Source of the DNA: an uncultured Actinomyces sp.
Lineage (GTDB): Bacteria; Actinomycetota; Actinomycetes; Actinomycetales; Actinomycetaceae
NCBI GenBank assembly: GCA_946998115.1
Contig: CAMPYB010000003.1
Location: 1-64,000, forward strand
DNA length: 64,000 nt
Direction: 5' to 3'
The first letter of the stretch is position 1; each line of letters opens with the position of its first letter. The notes below the pieces were generated by a model. The model searched no databases. It had not been told where the DNA came from and was given only the letters and a program-made list of their open reading frames with translations. Made by a program: the position numbers and the translations under genes. Positions 17,387 through 26,522 of the stretch are shown here, piece after piece.

Positions 17387-20300
17387 TTATTTTATATATT
17401 TTAAATAAACTGTGCGCGTAATAATTCCTATGATCGATAAGATTATCATTATAAATATTATTGATTCATTTGTGCCAGTTTCAGGTAGATTACCAGTTTG
17501 TTCTCTGGTGTTCTCTATGGCAATATCGCATCTGTCGTTGTCTTCATTTATTGTAGAATTATCTTCGCATATGTGTGCATTGTTATTATCTTTAGGCGTT
17601 ATAGTGTTGTTGTCTTCGTTTATTGTGTTTTGTGTTTTTTCAAATATTGGTTTGTAATTATCTGCTTCTACTATAGCTGTATTTTTTATTGTTTTATCTC
17701 CAATATTAGGATTAGCTATTGTTGTTTGCACTTTAATATTTTTAATTTCTCCTGGATTTAAAATATTTATATTAGGATTGTCGAGCCAGTTTACGTCTTT
17801 TATTTGTGGTGTTAGTATTTCGTATGCTTTTATGTTTTTTGCTGGCATATTTCCAAAATTGCCTATTTGCATATTCCATGTGTATTTTCCGTCATATGTT
17901 TTTATTCCTTCTGCTATTAGAGTTTTGTGTATTTTTATATTAGAGTTATCTTTTAATTCTACTTTTGAGCAATATGGTTCATTCTCTGTACAGTTGTTGG
18001 TGTTGGAAGAAAAGCTTAAGTTTTTTTCTTTTTGAGCATTTATATTAAATATATTTGCGAAAGATTTTGAATAAAATAATTTTGATGAAACATATGCAGT
18101 GTTTTCTATTGGTTTTTGGTTTATAAATGTTTCTTGCTCTGGAATTGCTTCAACTGTTGCTTGTATTTTTTTACCAGGAGGAATTTCAGGTATAATCCAT
18201 TCGTTATTTTCTATTCGTCCCATTTGTTTCGATATGAAATGAATATTTTTAATGTTAATTCCACCTACGTCTATAACTTTTGTATTGTATACTGGTGATT
18301 GAGTGGTATTTTCTATGTTTATATTAAATTTTATTTTTCCATTTTGTGTAGATTGTATATTTTTATTATTTTCGTCAATTGTTTTTGTTATTTTCACTCC
18401 TCCTATTTCTGTTTTTACGCATTCTTGCGCATATTTTTCTGTTTCACAATTTGGATGATCTATTGGAAATGTAGTATTTATTATTTTCGATTTTGGGCTT
18501 ATATTTTCAGGGCTAGATGATATTTTCACTAGTGCGGTTACTTTTTCATCGGGATTTATTTTCCCTATTTGCCAAGTGTTTTTATCATTATATATATTGC
18601 CTTTGTCTACTTGTATGAATTCATATTTTCCAGTGAAAGGTGTTGTCTTTTCAGTGTCTGAATTTATAGTATTTGTATTATTTTTTAGTGTTAGTATTCT
18701 ACTTTCAGTGCTTCCTGTATTTGTTACTGTGATTTTATATGTTGCTTCTTCAATTTTGTCGTCTGGTATAAGCTCACTTGTAACTTTGATGTGTGATTCA
18801 TCATTATGCGAATTAGTTACGCAAAGTTGGTTTATATAGTCAGCTTTTAGACAAGCTTTATTTTCAAATTCAGTTTCGTTTAAAATTTTGGCTTTAAGCG
18901 TCGCAGTAAAACTTTCTTTTGGTAGAATTTGTGGTATTTTCCATTTATTGTTTTCAATAGTTCCTGTAGGTATTTTCACATATTCTAATTGTGATATATT
19001 TTTGCCACCGAAATCTTCTACTGTAGTGTTGAAAGCGGGTGCATTGCTGGGATTTGTAATTTTTATATAAAATTCTGAGTAATCGTTTGTTTTTAGATTT
19101 TTATTTTTATCATGTGTTTTAGTTATTGTGAGCACAGGTGAATTATGTTTTAGTATATGAGTAGTGTAGTTTGTATCATTTGTATTTGGATTTTTTGTAC
19201 AATTTTTCCCGAAGCAAGCGTTGGCAGTATTAATACTTTGTTTGTTTGGGCTGTTTGTTATTTTAGCTCTTATATAAATAGTTTTTGTTTCGTTTGGGTA
19301 TAATATACCGATATTGTGTGTGTTTGAGTCTAATAGTGTTATTCCTTCTTGTGGTGTGTCTACTATTTTTACTTCATCATCGGTTTTTCCGTCACCGCTA
19401 TTAGTTACTGTTAGTTTATATTTTATTTCTTGTCCAACGTTTACTATGTTTTCTGGTATATTTTCAACAGTTTTATTTATAATTAATTTTGGTCTTTTTT
19501 GATTTGTTGTTACTTTTGTGCATTTGTTATTTTCATTACATTGTTGAATTGGATTTACTGTTTTGTCGTAAATATATGCCATGTTTGTGGTTTCATTTTC
19601 TTTTGATCTATTTGTTATGCCTTCGATGTTTATTATTTTTGTTTCATTAGGATTGATTTTGTCTATTTTTATTTTTGCTGGCATATTATTATAAATGTTT
19701 GTAGTTTTTCCTTCTAATTCATATTGTGTTAGTTGTAATCCATCTATTGGGTTATCTATTATTTGAACATTTTTTGCTATACCGCTTTCAGCATTGTTTT
19801 TAATTAGTATTTGATATTTAATTTTTTCTTTAATGTCTATTTTTTCGTTTTTGTCATTATTAATATTTATTCTTTTTTGAGCTATTTCTAATTTCGGGTT
19901 GTCATGTCGGCAGTTTTCACTATATGTATCAAGCCATGTATGTTTTTCTTTTCTGGACAATGCAGATAGAGTTTTTTCAGTATCAGGTTTTTTTATAACA
20001 AGTTTACCTCCTGATATGAATATATTGCCTGGTGCAAGTTGTTCTACTAATTTTGCAAATTTTGGTGTAATTGCTGGTTGGCCTTTAGGCGTATCTAATT
20101 TTGGATTTACAAAACCGATAGCTTGATATTTGCTTGGTTTATTTACTATAAGTGCTAATGCTGTAGCAAAATCTGTTTCCCATGATAGCGTTTCGCCTTG
20201 CAAGTCATAAAAGTATGGACTTTTTGAAACTATTAATGTGTCTATTGTAGTATTTTTAGCTATATTATTAGCGTATACGTCTTTTAATATTTCTACTGTT

Positions 20301-21298
20301 GCATCAGGTACACTAATTGTTTTTAATGAAGGATTTGTATAAGGCGTAGGTATGACAATTGTAGAAGATGGTATATCTAAATAGTCTGCTAATTTGTTTT
20401 TTTGATCATCGCTAATGTTTGCTGGAATTATTATTTTTTTGATTTGTGATTTATATTTTTGGACGTATTCTTTTAGGTTATTGTTTAACAGGTAAGGTGC
20501 TTTATAGTATAACGCATAATTTATTGATAAAACGTCTGTGCCTTTTGGAAGTTTTTGTATGTTGAATACATTATCTATATTTTCTGCGTTTTGTAGGTTA
20601 ATTACGACTGTTCCATCTTCGCTTGGTGGAAATAATGTATTTTTAGGCATAGTTGGTGATAATGTGGCTTCTGGTAGCATATCTTGTAAATTTTTTGCAT
20701 ATTTTATTTCTTCAGTGAGCTGTTTTTTAGGTGAAATAACTTCTATATATTTTGCTGGATTCCATGGGACTTGTGGGTATTCGTTTGGAATTGTAGAAGG
20801 CCCATATACCCATTTAGGGTTTCCTTCATTTCCTTTGTAAGAAATAGTGCCAATGTTATGTCCATATTTTGTGTTTATTGTTCCATCGCCATATATTCCA
20901 ACTGCTTTTCCGTTTTTTTCTATATTATTTTTTAGAGCAAGATTTGTTAAAGTTGATAGTACATTTCCTAATAAGTATTTATCAGGATCGTCGAGATTGT
21001 AGTGTATCAATTGCTGTATAGGTTTGCCTTTACCTAATATGTCGTCACGTTGAATATTGTTTAGAAATGCTCTAGTTACTTCTCCATAAAAACGTCCATC
21101 AATGCGTTCTCGTATTAAAGTTTTTTCGTGTATACATGATGATGGTCTTATCCAGGAGTCCTCGTATTTTTCTCCAGATAGCATAGTGCTTTCATTATTA
21201 GCATTTGCGATATTTGTGTTTAAAATTGTTGTTAAAAATATTGTAAATATTGTGATATTTAAGAATATTTTTATTATTTTTTCTTTTTGGGAAATCAT
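17387..21298 (-). CDS. LPETG-anchored surface protein with DUF11-like repeats
   Basis: The product is about 1303 residues. A signal peptide (about residues 1-35) precedes an N-terminal region of about 400 residues with no family I recognise. At least five repeats of about 130 residues follow from about residue 470. They share phrases such as KYKLTVTNSGDG, YKITVTNTGSTE and NTVAxx-like endings, as in DUF11/conserved-repeat adhesin domains. The C-terminus has LPETG, a hydrophobic helix and a basic tail, the classical sortase signal. The frame opens at 21310, but GGAG is correctly placed for the ATG at 21298. It is likely an adhesin or stalk protein on the cell wall. Confidence 0.85.
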   Translation of the reverse strand: MISQKEKIIKIFLNITIFTIFLTTILNTNIANANNESTMLSGEKYEDSWIRPSSCIHEKTLIRERIDGRFYGEVTRAFLNNIQRDDILGKGKPIQQLIHYNLDDPDKYLLGNVLSTLTNLALKNNIEKNGKAVGIYGDGTINTKYGHNIGTISYKGNEGNPKWVYGPSTIPNEYPQVPWNPAKYIEVISPKKQLTEEIKYAKNLQDMLPEATLSPTMPKNTLFPPSEDGTVVINLQNAENIDNVFNIQKLPKGTDVLSINYALYYKAPYLLNNNLKEYVQKYKSQIKKIIIPANISDDQKNKLADYLDIPSSTIVIPTPYTNPSLKTISVPDATVEILKDVYANNIAKNTTIDTLIVSKSPYFYDLQGETLSWETDFATALALIVNKPSKYQAIGFVNPKLDTPKGQPAITPKFAKLVEQLAPGNIFISGGKLVIKKPDTEKTLSALSRKEKHTWLDTYSENCRHDNPKLEIAQKRININNDKNEKIDIKEKIKYQILIKNNAESGIAKNVQIIDNPIDGLQLTQYELEGKTTNIYNNMPAKIKIDKINPNETKIINIEGITNRSKENETTNMAYIYDKTVNPIQQCNENNKCTKVTTNQKRPKLIINKTVENIPENIVNVGQEIKYKLTVTNSGDGKTDDEVKIVDTPQEGITLLDSNTHNIGILYPNETKTIYIRAKITNSPNKQSINTANACFGKNCTKNPNTNDTNYTTHILKHNSPVLTITKTHDKNKNLKTNDYSEFYIKITNPSNAPAFNTTVEDFGGKNISQLEYVKIPTGTIENNKWKIPQILPKESFTATLKAKILNETEFENKACLKADYINQLCVTNSHNDESHIKVTSELIPDDKIEEATYKITVTNTGSTESRILTLKNNTNTINSDTEKTTPFTGKYEFIQVDKGNIYNDKNTWQIGKINPDEKVTALVKISSSPENISPKSKIINTTFPIDHPNCETEKYAQECVKTEIGGVKITKTIDENNKNIQSTQNGKIKFNINIENTTQSPVYNTKVIDVGGINIKNIHFISKQMGRIENNEWIIPEIPPGKKIQATVEAIPEQETFINQKPIENTAYVSSKLFYSKSFANIFNINAQKEKNLSFSSNTNNCTENEPYCSKVELKDNSNIKIHKTLIAEGIKTYDGKYTWNMQIGNFGNMPAKNIKAYEILTPQIKDVNWLDNPNINILNPGEIKNIKVQTTIANPNIGDKTIKNTAIVEADNYKPIFEKTQNTINEDNNTITPKDNNNAHICEDNSTINEDNDRCDIAIENTREQTGNLPETGTNESIIFIMIILSIIGIITRTVYLKYIK

Positions 21299-21513
21299 GT
21301 TTTTCTCCATTCTTGTATTTTCTGTTTTATTTAAAATGGTTGTATATTTATTTATTATTGCTTGTGAAATTTTGTATATTTTTTATTTTTTTAAAAATGT
21401 GGATAACTTTTTTATCTGTGTTTCAAAATGCTATTTGAAAAATATTTTTAAAAATATGTTTATTTTTTTAAAAATATGGTTATAATATCTTATGTTGTCA
21501 TAATGACGATAAT

Positions 21514-21601
21514 GGAGAGTTGTCAGAGCGGCCGAATGAGACGGTCTTGAAAACCGTTGTACGGTAACCCCGTACCGTGGGTTCAAATCCCACACTCTCC
21601 G
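21514..21601 (+). tRNA. tRNA-Ser (anticodon TGA)
   Basis: The 88-nt cloverleaf has acceptor GGAGAGT pairing with ACTCTCC and discriminator G. The anticodon loop is CTTGAAA with TGA. It has the long variable arm of class II tRNAs and a T-loop GGTTCAAATCC. The 3' CCA is not encoded. A small hairpin (CTCATT/AATGAG) follows. Confidence 0.97.
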
Positions 21602-21645
21602 CTCTCATTGAAGAATGAGTGTAGCTTTTATTTTTTAAAGGCGTT

Positions 21646-21733
21646 GGAGGCGTCGCATAGTGGCCTAGTGCGCGGCCCTGCTAAGGCCGTGAGGGATCCT
21701 GTCCCTCCGTGGGTTCAAATCCCACCGCCTCCG
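21646..21733 (+). tRNA. tRNA-Ser (anticodon GCT)
   Basis: The 88-nt cloverleaf has acceptor GGAGGCG pairing with CGCCTCC and discriminator G. The anticodon loop is CTGCTAA with GCT, reading AGC/AGU. The variable arm is long (GAGGG...TCCCTC) and the T-loop is the same as in its neighbour. Confidence 0.97.
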
Positions 21734-21813
21734 CGTGAAAATATTTTATTTCTAAATATTGCATTGTAATATGTGAAGTGATAGAATATTTTTCTGTTGA
21801 TAGTTCAACATAT

Positions 21814-21886
21814 GCGTCCGTAGCTCAATGGATAGAGCATCTGACTACGGATCAGAAGGTTGGGGGTTCGAGTCCCTTCGGGCGCA
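21814..21886 (+). tRNA. tRNA-Arg (anticodon ACG)
   Basis: The 73-nt cloverleaf has acceptor GCGTCCG pairing with CGGGCGC with one G-U, and discriminator A. The anticodon loop is CTACGGA with ACG. The wobble A34 of this tRNA is the substrate of TadA, whose gene is at 24957 in this window. Confidence 0.97.
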
Positions 21887-21945
21887 CTTTTGTTTTACGT
21901 TCGTTTTTTTATTTTAAAATATATTTCAAAAGTGTTATATTTTTT

Positions 21946-21961
21946 TGTACACATGTATACA
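21946..21961. promoter_or_regulatory. Operator-like dyad upstream of metN
   Basis: TGTACACATGTATACA is complementary to itself at seven of eight position pairs. It sits 115 bp before the metN start. It may bind a methionine/sulfur regulator, but I cannot match it to a known site. Confidence 0.3.
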
Positions 21962-22075
21962 ATGGGCTGATAATTCCTTCTCAAAATAAACTTTTAAGTA
22001 TTTGCTTTACTTTTACTTTACTATTTGTTACTATAGTTTGCGTTGATTTGGAAGTGTTTTGACTTAGGAGGATTA

Positions 22076-23071
22076 ATGATTAGTCTGAAAAATGTTTCAA
22101 AACGCTATATCCGTAAAATTGGCGAAGATGTTATAGCTTTAAATAACATCAATTTAGATATATCAAAGGGTAAGATTCACGGCATAGTAGGGCAATCGGG
22201 TGCTGGTAAATCTACATTAATCAGATGCCTTACTGCTTTGGAGAAACCTAGTTCGGGAAGTATATTCATAGATGGCGTTGAGCTTGGTGGGTTAGGTCCT
22301 GAACAATTGCGTAAAACACGCAGAAAAATAGGAATGGTATTCCAAAATGCGAATCTGCTTGATTCTAAAACAACGGCAGAAAATATCGCTTATCCTTTGA
22401 AACTCGCAGGTGTGTCTAAGAGTGAAAGAGCTGAAAAAGTAAAAAAGCTTTTGAATTTAGTAGGTCTTTCAGATAGAGGATCTTCATATCCTTCACAGTT
22501 GTCAGGTGGGCAAAGGCAAAGAGTGGGTATAGCTCGTGCTTTGGCTGATGAACCACAAGTTTTGTTGTGCGATGAACCTACTAGCGCTCTTGATACTGAA
22601 TCGACTAATCAAATATTGGAACTGATTCATGATGTGCGTGAAAGACTCGGAGTGACTGTAGTTATTATTACGCACGAAATGAGTGTTGTCAGAAGTATAT
22701 GCGATTCGGTTAGTTTGCTCGAAAAAGGCACAATAGTCGAAGACGGAGAACTTGGAGAAATATTATCTAATGAAAATTCTCGTTTAGCTCATGAGCTAAT
22801 TCCTGTTCCTTCAGTAGATCCTAAAGATGTTCTTGTAGGACAGAGAGATACACTATTGGATATTTATTTCACATCTGAACCGGGACGTCCAACTGGTGCT
22901 AAAGTTTTATCATTAGCATCATCTTTGGAAGCTGACGTTGCTGCGGGTGTTTTTGAATCTGTTGGTTCGGTACAAGTTGGACGTTTGTCCTTAGCTTTGC
23001 CTAACTATAGATTACAAGAAGCAAAAGAATTGTTTAATGCGGAAAAAGTATATGTGGAGGTTAGAAAATGA
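22076..23071 (+). CDS. metN: Methionine ABC transporter ATP-binding protein MetN
   Basis: This 331-residue ATPase energises D/L-methionine uptake. It has Walker A GQSGAGKST, Q-loop, signature LSGGQRQRVGIARAL, Walker B LLCDEPTSALD, the His switch ITHEM, and a C-terminal NIL/ACT-like methionine-sensing domain (about residues 250-331). AGGAGG at 22066-22071 fixes the start at the ATG at 22076. It overlaps metI by 4 bp, so translation is probably coupled. The adjacent MetI and MetQ make the assignment secure. Confidence 0.95.
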   Translation: MISLKNVSKRYIRKIGEDVIALNNINLDISKGKIHGIVGQSGAGKSTLIRCLTALEKPSSGSIFIDGVELGGLGPEQLRKTRRKIGMVFQNANLLDSKTTAENIAYPLKLAGVSKSERAEKVKKLLNLVGLSDRGSSYPSQLSGGQRQRVGIARALADEPQVLLCDEPTSALDTESTNQILELIHDVRERLGVTVVIITHEMSVVRSICDSVSLLEKGTIVEDGELGEILSNENSRLAHELIPVPSVDPKDVLVGQRDTLLDIYFTSEPGRPTGAKVLSLASSLEADVAAGVFESVGSVQVGRLSLALPNYRLQEAKELFNAEKVYVEVRK

Positions 23072-23766
23072 ATACTATTTCACCTCTGTTAGAAACTTCG
23101 GAAACCTGGTTTTCTAATCCTGTGATTAAAAATGAACTTTTACAGGCAACATATGAAACTTTGGCAATGTCATTTTTTTCAGCATTATTAACTATAATTA
23201 TAGGAATTCCTTTAGCATTAGCAGTGGTAAGCACTTCTAAAAAAGGTTTAACCCCTAACAGTTTTGTTTATAATATTTTGACGTTAATTATAAATATTGG
23301 ACGATCGATACCTTTCATCATATTGATGATTGCGTTGATACCGTTCACAAAATTATTAGTGGGCTCATCGATTGGATGGCAAGCTACAGTTATTCCTTTA
23401 ACTGTAGGCGCTGTGCCGTTTTTTGCGAGACTTGTGGAAACATCAATACTTAGTGTAGAACATGGAAAAGTTGAAGCAGCGCAAATGATGGGTGCAACTA
23501 GATCCCAAATTCTTTGGGGAGTTCTAGTTTTAGAAGCTCTTCCAGCTATAATTCAGTCAATAACTGTTCTTGTAATAACACTTATTTCATATTCGGCAAT
23601 GGCAGGAGCTATCGGTGGCGGTGGCCTTGGAAGCCTAGCTATAAATTATGGATATCAGCGTTTTATGACAGATGTAATGGTGATAACAGTAGCTGTTATA
23701 ATATTGATAGTGCAAATTGTACAAATGATGGGTGACATGATCAGCCGGCTAGTAGATCATCGCTAA
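23068..23766 (+). CDS. metI: Methionine ABC transporter permease MetI
   Basis: This 232-residue permease has five or six membrane segments. Its EAA-type coupling loop is VEAAQMMGATRSQILWGVLVLEALPAIIQ, which docks to MetN. The conserved AGAIGGGGLGSLAINYGYQRF is typical of MetI. It overlaps metN by 4 bp and is separated from metQ by 104 bp containing a hairpin. Confidence 0.95.
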   Translation: MNTISPLLETSETWFSNPVIKNELLQATYETLAMSFFSALLTIIIGIPLALAVVSTSKKGLTPNSFVYNILTLIINIGRSIPFIILMIALIPFTKLLVGSSIGWQATVIPLTVGAVPFFARLVETSILSVEHGKVEAAQMMGATRSQILWGVLVLEALPAIIQSITVLVITLISYSAMAGAIGGGGLGSLAINYGYQRFMTDVMVITVAVIILIVQIVQMMGDMISRLVDHR

Positions 23767-23799
23767 GCTCTACTGGTCGGAATAGAAATTTTGCTTAGC
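23762..23799 (+). other. Hairpin between metI and metQ
   Basis: GCTAAGC (23762-23768) and GCTTAGC (23793-23799) form a perfect 7-bp stem around a 24-nt loop, overlapping the metI stop. No U-run follows, so it may be a processing or stability element that lets the binding protein be made in excess of the membrane subunits. Confidence 0.35.
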
Positions 23800-23870
23800 A
23801 TAGATAGTTATTTATAAATTAAGATTGTACAAATTTAAAGCTTTCAATATTATTCTGAGGAGAAAAAACT

Positions 23871-24704
23871 ATGAACAAAAGAATCGTTAAAATTTTTGGG
23901 TTAATTGCAGTAGCATCCCTAGGATTGACTGGATGTTCAGGTTCTACTAATGCAACAGGAAATAGTGATAATGACACTTTAATTGTGGGCGCATCCCCTG
24001 TTCCACATGGAAAAATTTTAGAGTATATCGCTAAAGAACTTGCTCCTAAAGCAGGTTTGAAGTTGGAAATAAAACAATATACAGATTATGTTCAACCTAA
24101 TACTGCATTAGATAATGGTGATATTGATGCTAATTTTTATCAGCATTTACCTTATCTAAAGCAGGCTGAAAAAGATAATGGCTATAAGTTTACAGCTGGA
24201 AAAGGTGTTCATCTTGAGCCGTATGGAATATACTCAGAGAAAATAAAATCTTTGAAAGACTTGCCTGAAAACGCAAAAGTCGGTATAACTAATGATCCAT
24301 CAAATCAAGGTAGAGCGCTTTTGTTCTTAGAAGCACAAGGATTAATTAAAGTTGATTCTGCAGTCAAAGATTTATCAGTTCATAAAGGTATTGTTTCAAA
24401 CCCAAAGAAATTACAGTTCGTTGAAGCTGATCCAGCAACTTTGCCACGCACTATTTCTTCCCTAGATATAGCTGTTATAAATGGTAATTTTGCTCTAGAA
24501 GCTGGGCTTTCTCCTAATAAAGACGCTATTGCTCTTGAAGATGGAAAGAACAACCCATATTCTAATTTGCTAGTAAGACGTAGCGATTTATCTGGCAAGA
24601 AACTAGAAGCTTGGAACAAACTGGAGAAACTATTGCATTCACCAGAAGTAAAGAAGTTCATTACTGATAACTGGTCTGACGGCTCTATAATTCCGTCTTT
24701 CTAA
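23871..24704 (+). CDS. metQ: Methionine-binding lipoprotein MetQ
   Basis: This is a 277-residue NlpA-family substrate-binding lipoprotein that delivers methionine to MetNI. The type II signal peptide ends in LTGC (Cys at residue 22), followed by a Ser/Asn linker and the mature start TLIVGASPVPHGKILEYI. Typical MetQ landmarks are NTALDNGDIDANFYQHLPYL and AVINGNFALEAGL. GAGGAG precedes the ATG. A terminator lies about 130 bp downstream. Confidence 0.95.
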   Translation: MNKRIVKIFGLIAVASLGLTGCSGSTNATGNSDNDTLIVGASPVPHGKILEYIAKELAPKAGLKLEIKQYTDYVQPNTALDNGDIDANFYQHLPYLKQAEKDNGYKFTAGKGVHLEPYGIYSEKIKSLKDLPENAKVGITNDPSNQGRALLFLEAQGLIKVDSAVKDLSVHKGIVSNPKKLQFVEADPATLPRTISSLDIAVINGNFALEAGLSPNKDAIALEDGKNNPYSNLLVRRSDLSGKKLEAWNKLEKLLHSPEVKKFITDNWSDGSIIPSF

Positions 24705-24832
24705 TCAATCATATTTACACTGTATACTCTTCTATTTCTAGTGTGTGATATTCGCGTAGTCTAAAAATAGATTCGATATAGCGTATTGCAGTGCAAATTC
24801 GATTTGAAAAATAAATTGAGTGAACATTCAAT

Positions 24833-24868
24833 AGTAGTGGGAGTGAAAGCTTCCACTACTACTATTTT
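24833..24868 (+). terminator. Probable terminator of the met operon
   Basis: AGTAGTGG (24833-24840) pairs with CCACTACT (24853-24860), with further inner pairs (GAG/CTT, one wobble), followed by ACTATTTTAA. The T-run is short. The 250 bp between metQ and tadA holds nothing else obvious. Confidence 0.6.
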
Positions 24869-24956
24869 AAAGTTTTTAAAGCTTAATCGATTTTAATTAC
24901 AAATGTTGTATACTATCGTTAGTTATTACGTCTAAAATTTATTTATTGGAAAACTG

Positions 24957-25427
24957 ATGGATGAAATAATAAAACGTCATAAATTTCATGAAGAAATGAT
25001 TGAACGTTGTATTTGCTTAGGGGAATTTGCTTCTAAAAATGGAGATATTCCTGTGGGGTGTATAATAATTCACGGTGATCAAATAGTTGCGACTGCTTAT
25101 AACACTCGCGTTCACGGAAATGATCCCTTAGGTCATGCTGAATTAAATGCTATACGTGAAGCATGTAAAAAATTAGGTGTAAACCGTTTAGATGATGCAA
25201 GTATATATGTAAATTTAGAACCATGTACTATGTGCGCTTCAGCTATACAGCAGTGTAAAATATCAAAAATTTTTTTTGGAGCATGGGATGAAAAAGCTGG
25301 AGGTTGTGGTGGCAATTATGATATTGTTCGCGACAGTCATCTTGGAATGCGATTACAAGTATATGGCGGAATATTAGAAGATAGATGTGTTGCGCAATTA
25401 ACCGATTTTTTCGGAAATCTCAGATAG
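24957..25427 (+). CDS. tadA: tRNA-specific adenosine deaminase TadA
   Basis: This 156-residue zinc deaminase converts A34 to inosine in tRNA-Arg(ACG), whose gene is at 21814. The zinc and catalytic motif HAELNAI (His and the proton-shuttle Glu) and PCTMCASAI (two Cys ligands) are both present. Length is normal. Upstream GGA gives only a weak ribosome binding site. The upp gene follows 93 bp downstream. Confidence 0.93.
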   Translation: MDEIIKRHKFHEEMIERCICLGEFASKNGDIPVGCIIIHGDQIVATAYNTRVHGNDPLGHAELNAIREACKKLGVNRLDDASIYVNLEPCTMCASAIQQCKISKIFFGAWDEKAGGCGGNYDIVRDSHLGMRLQVYGGILEDRCVAQLTDFFGNLR

Positions 25428-25520
25428 CAAATTTTTGTTATTTTTACTTTATATTTCATTTCAATAAAATATCTATTTAAATAATATGTATTCATAATAT
25501 TTATGTGTTACCCTTGAAGT

Positions 25521-26156
25521 ATGCGTTTACATGTTGCTAATCATCCGCTTATTGCTCATAAATTAACAGTTTTGCGTGACAAGAATACTCCATCTTCAGT
25601 ATTTCGTATGCTTGCAGATGAGTTAGTCACTCTACTGGCTTATGAAGCTACTCGTGAGGTGCGCGTTACCCCTCACCCTATTGAAACGCCAGTCGCTCCG
25701 ACAACTGGTGTATATTTGTCTGAACCTCGCCCGATGGTTGTTCCTGTTTTGCGTGCAGGTTTAGGTATGCTCGAAGGTTTGATGCGTTTATTGCCTACAG
25801 CTGAAGTTGGTTTTCTAGGTATGAAACGTGATGAGAACACTTTGGAAGTTGAAACTTATGCAAATCGTTTGCCTTCTGATTTATCAGGTAGACAGTGTTT
25901 CTTGATAGATCCTATGTTGGCTACTGGTCATACTCTTGTTGCTGCTATAAAATACTTGCTCGAGAGGGGAGCTGATGATGTTACTTGCATATGTTTGCTT
26001 GCAGCTCCTGAAGGAATAGAAACTTTGAAAAATAGCATTGGTGATAATGTTAAAGTTAATATTTTCACTGCAGCTGTTGATGAGTGTTTGAACGATAAAG
26101 CTTATATAGTGCCTGGTCTGGGTGATGCTGGCGATAGATTGTACGGTGTTATCTGA
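25521..26156 (+). CDS. upp: Uracil phosphoribosyltransferase
   Basis: The enzyme forms UMP from uracil and PRPP in pyrimidine salvage. The 211-residue sequence has the PRPP loop [17 protein letters not shown], the flexible-loop [18 protein letters not shown], and the uracil-binding [16 protein letters not shown]. It is full length. No ribosome binding site is seen before the ATG, so the leader may be very short. A strong terminator follows. Confidence 0.95.
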   Translation: MRLHVANHPLIAHKLTVLRDKNTPSSVFRMLADELVTLLAYEATREVRVTPHPIETPVAPTTGVYLSEPRPMVVPVLRAGLGMLEGLMRLLPTAEVGFLGMKRDENTLEVETYANRLPSDLSGRQCFLIDPMLATGHTLVAAIKYLLERGADDVTCICLLAAPEGIETLKNSIGDNVKVNIFTAAVDECLNDKAYIVPGLGDAGDRLYGVI

Positions 26157-26171
26157 GATTGTGGTAACGTG

Positions 26172-26206
26172 GGTGAAGGGATGATTCTCTTCACCTTTTT
26201 ATTTTT
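26172..26206 (+). terminator. Rho-independent terminator after upp
   Basis: GGTGAAG (26172-26178) pairs perfectly with CTTCACC (26189-26195), followed by TTTTTATTTTT. Confidence 0.85.
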
Positions 26207-26291
26207 AAAATTTGTTCAGTAATTTATCAAATTCAACTATGTATAAAATATTTGTCATGTAATATTGCGTAGCAAATATGGTAATAAAAAG

Positions 26292-26378
26292 CGGTAGCGG
26301 TGGGATTTGAACCCACGGTAGTCTTTCAACTACACAGCATTTCGAGTGCTGCACCTTCGGCCGCTCGGACACGCTACC
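26292..26378 (-). tRNA. tRNA-Ser (anticodon CGA)
   Basis: The 87-nt minus-strand cloverleaf has acceptor GGTAGCG pairing with CGCTACC and discriminator G. The anticodon loop is CTCGAAA with CGA, and there is a long variable arm. It is the third serine tRNA in the window. Confidence 0.96.
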
Positions 26379-26522
26379 TAAGCAAAAATAATTCTAGCAT
26401 AAAAAAATAAAAAACTTATAATAGAGTCTGTTTTTCTTATAATTCTGTCACTTAATTATGAAATTTTATATATACTTGTTTAAGTAGTGATACTCGCTTC
26501 TGAAATACCTTTAGGGATGATA

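Noticed and set aside
16418..20840. Many plus-strand open frames of 60-120 codons inside the CPBP and LPETG genes
   Set aside because: They are antisense shadows of long low-GC genes, without ribosome binding sites or recognisable domains.
21887..22075. SAM or other methionine riboswitch before metN
   Set aside because: No conserved riboswitch core is recognisable in this 190-bp leader.
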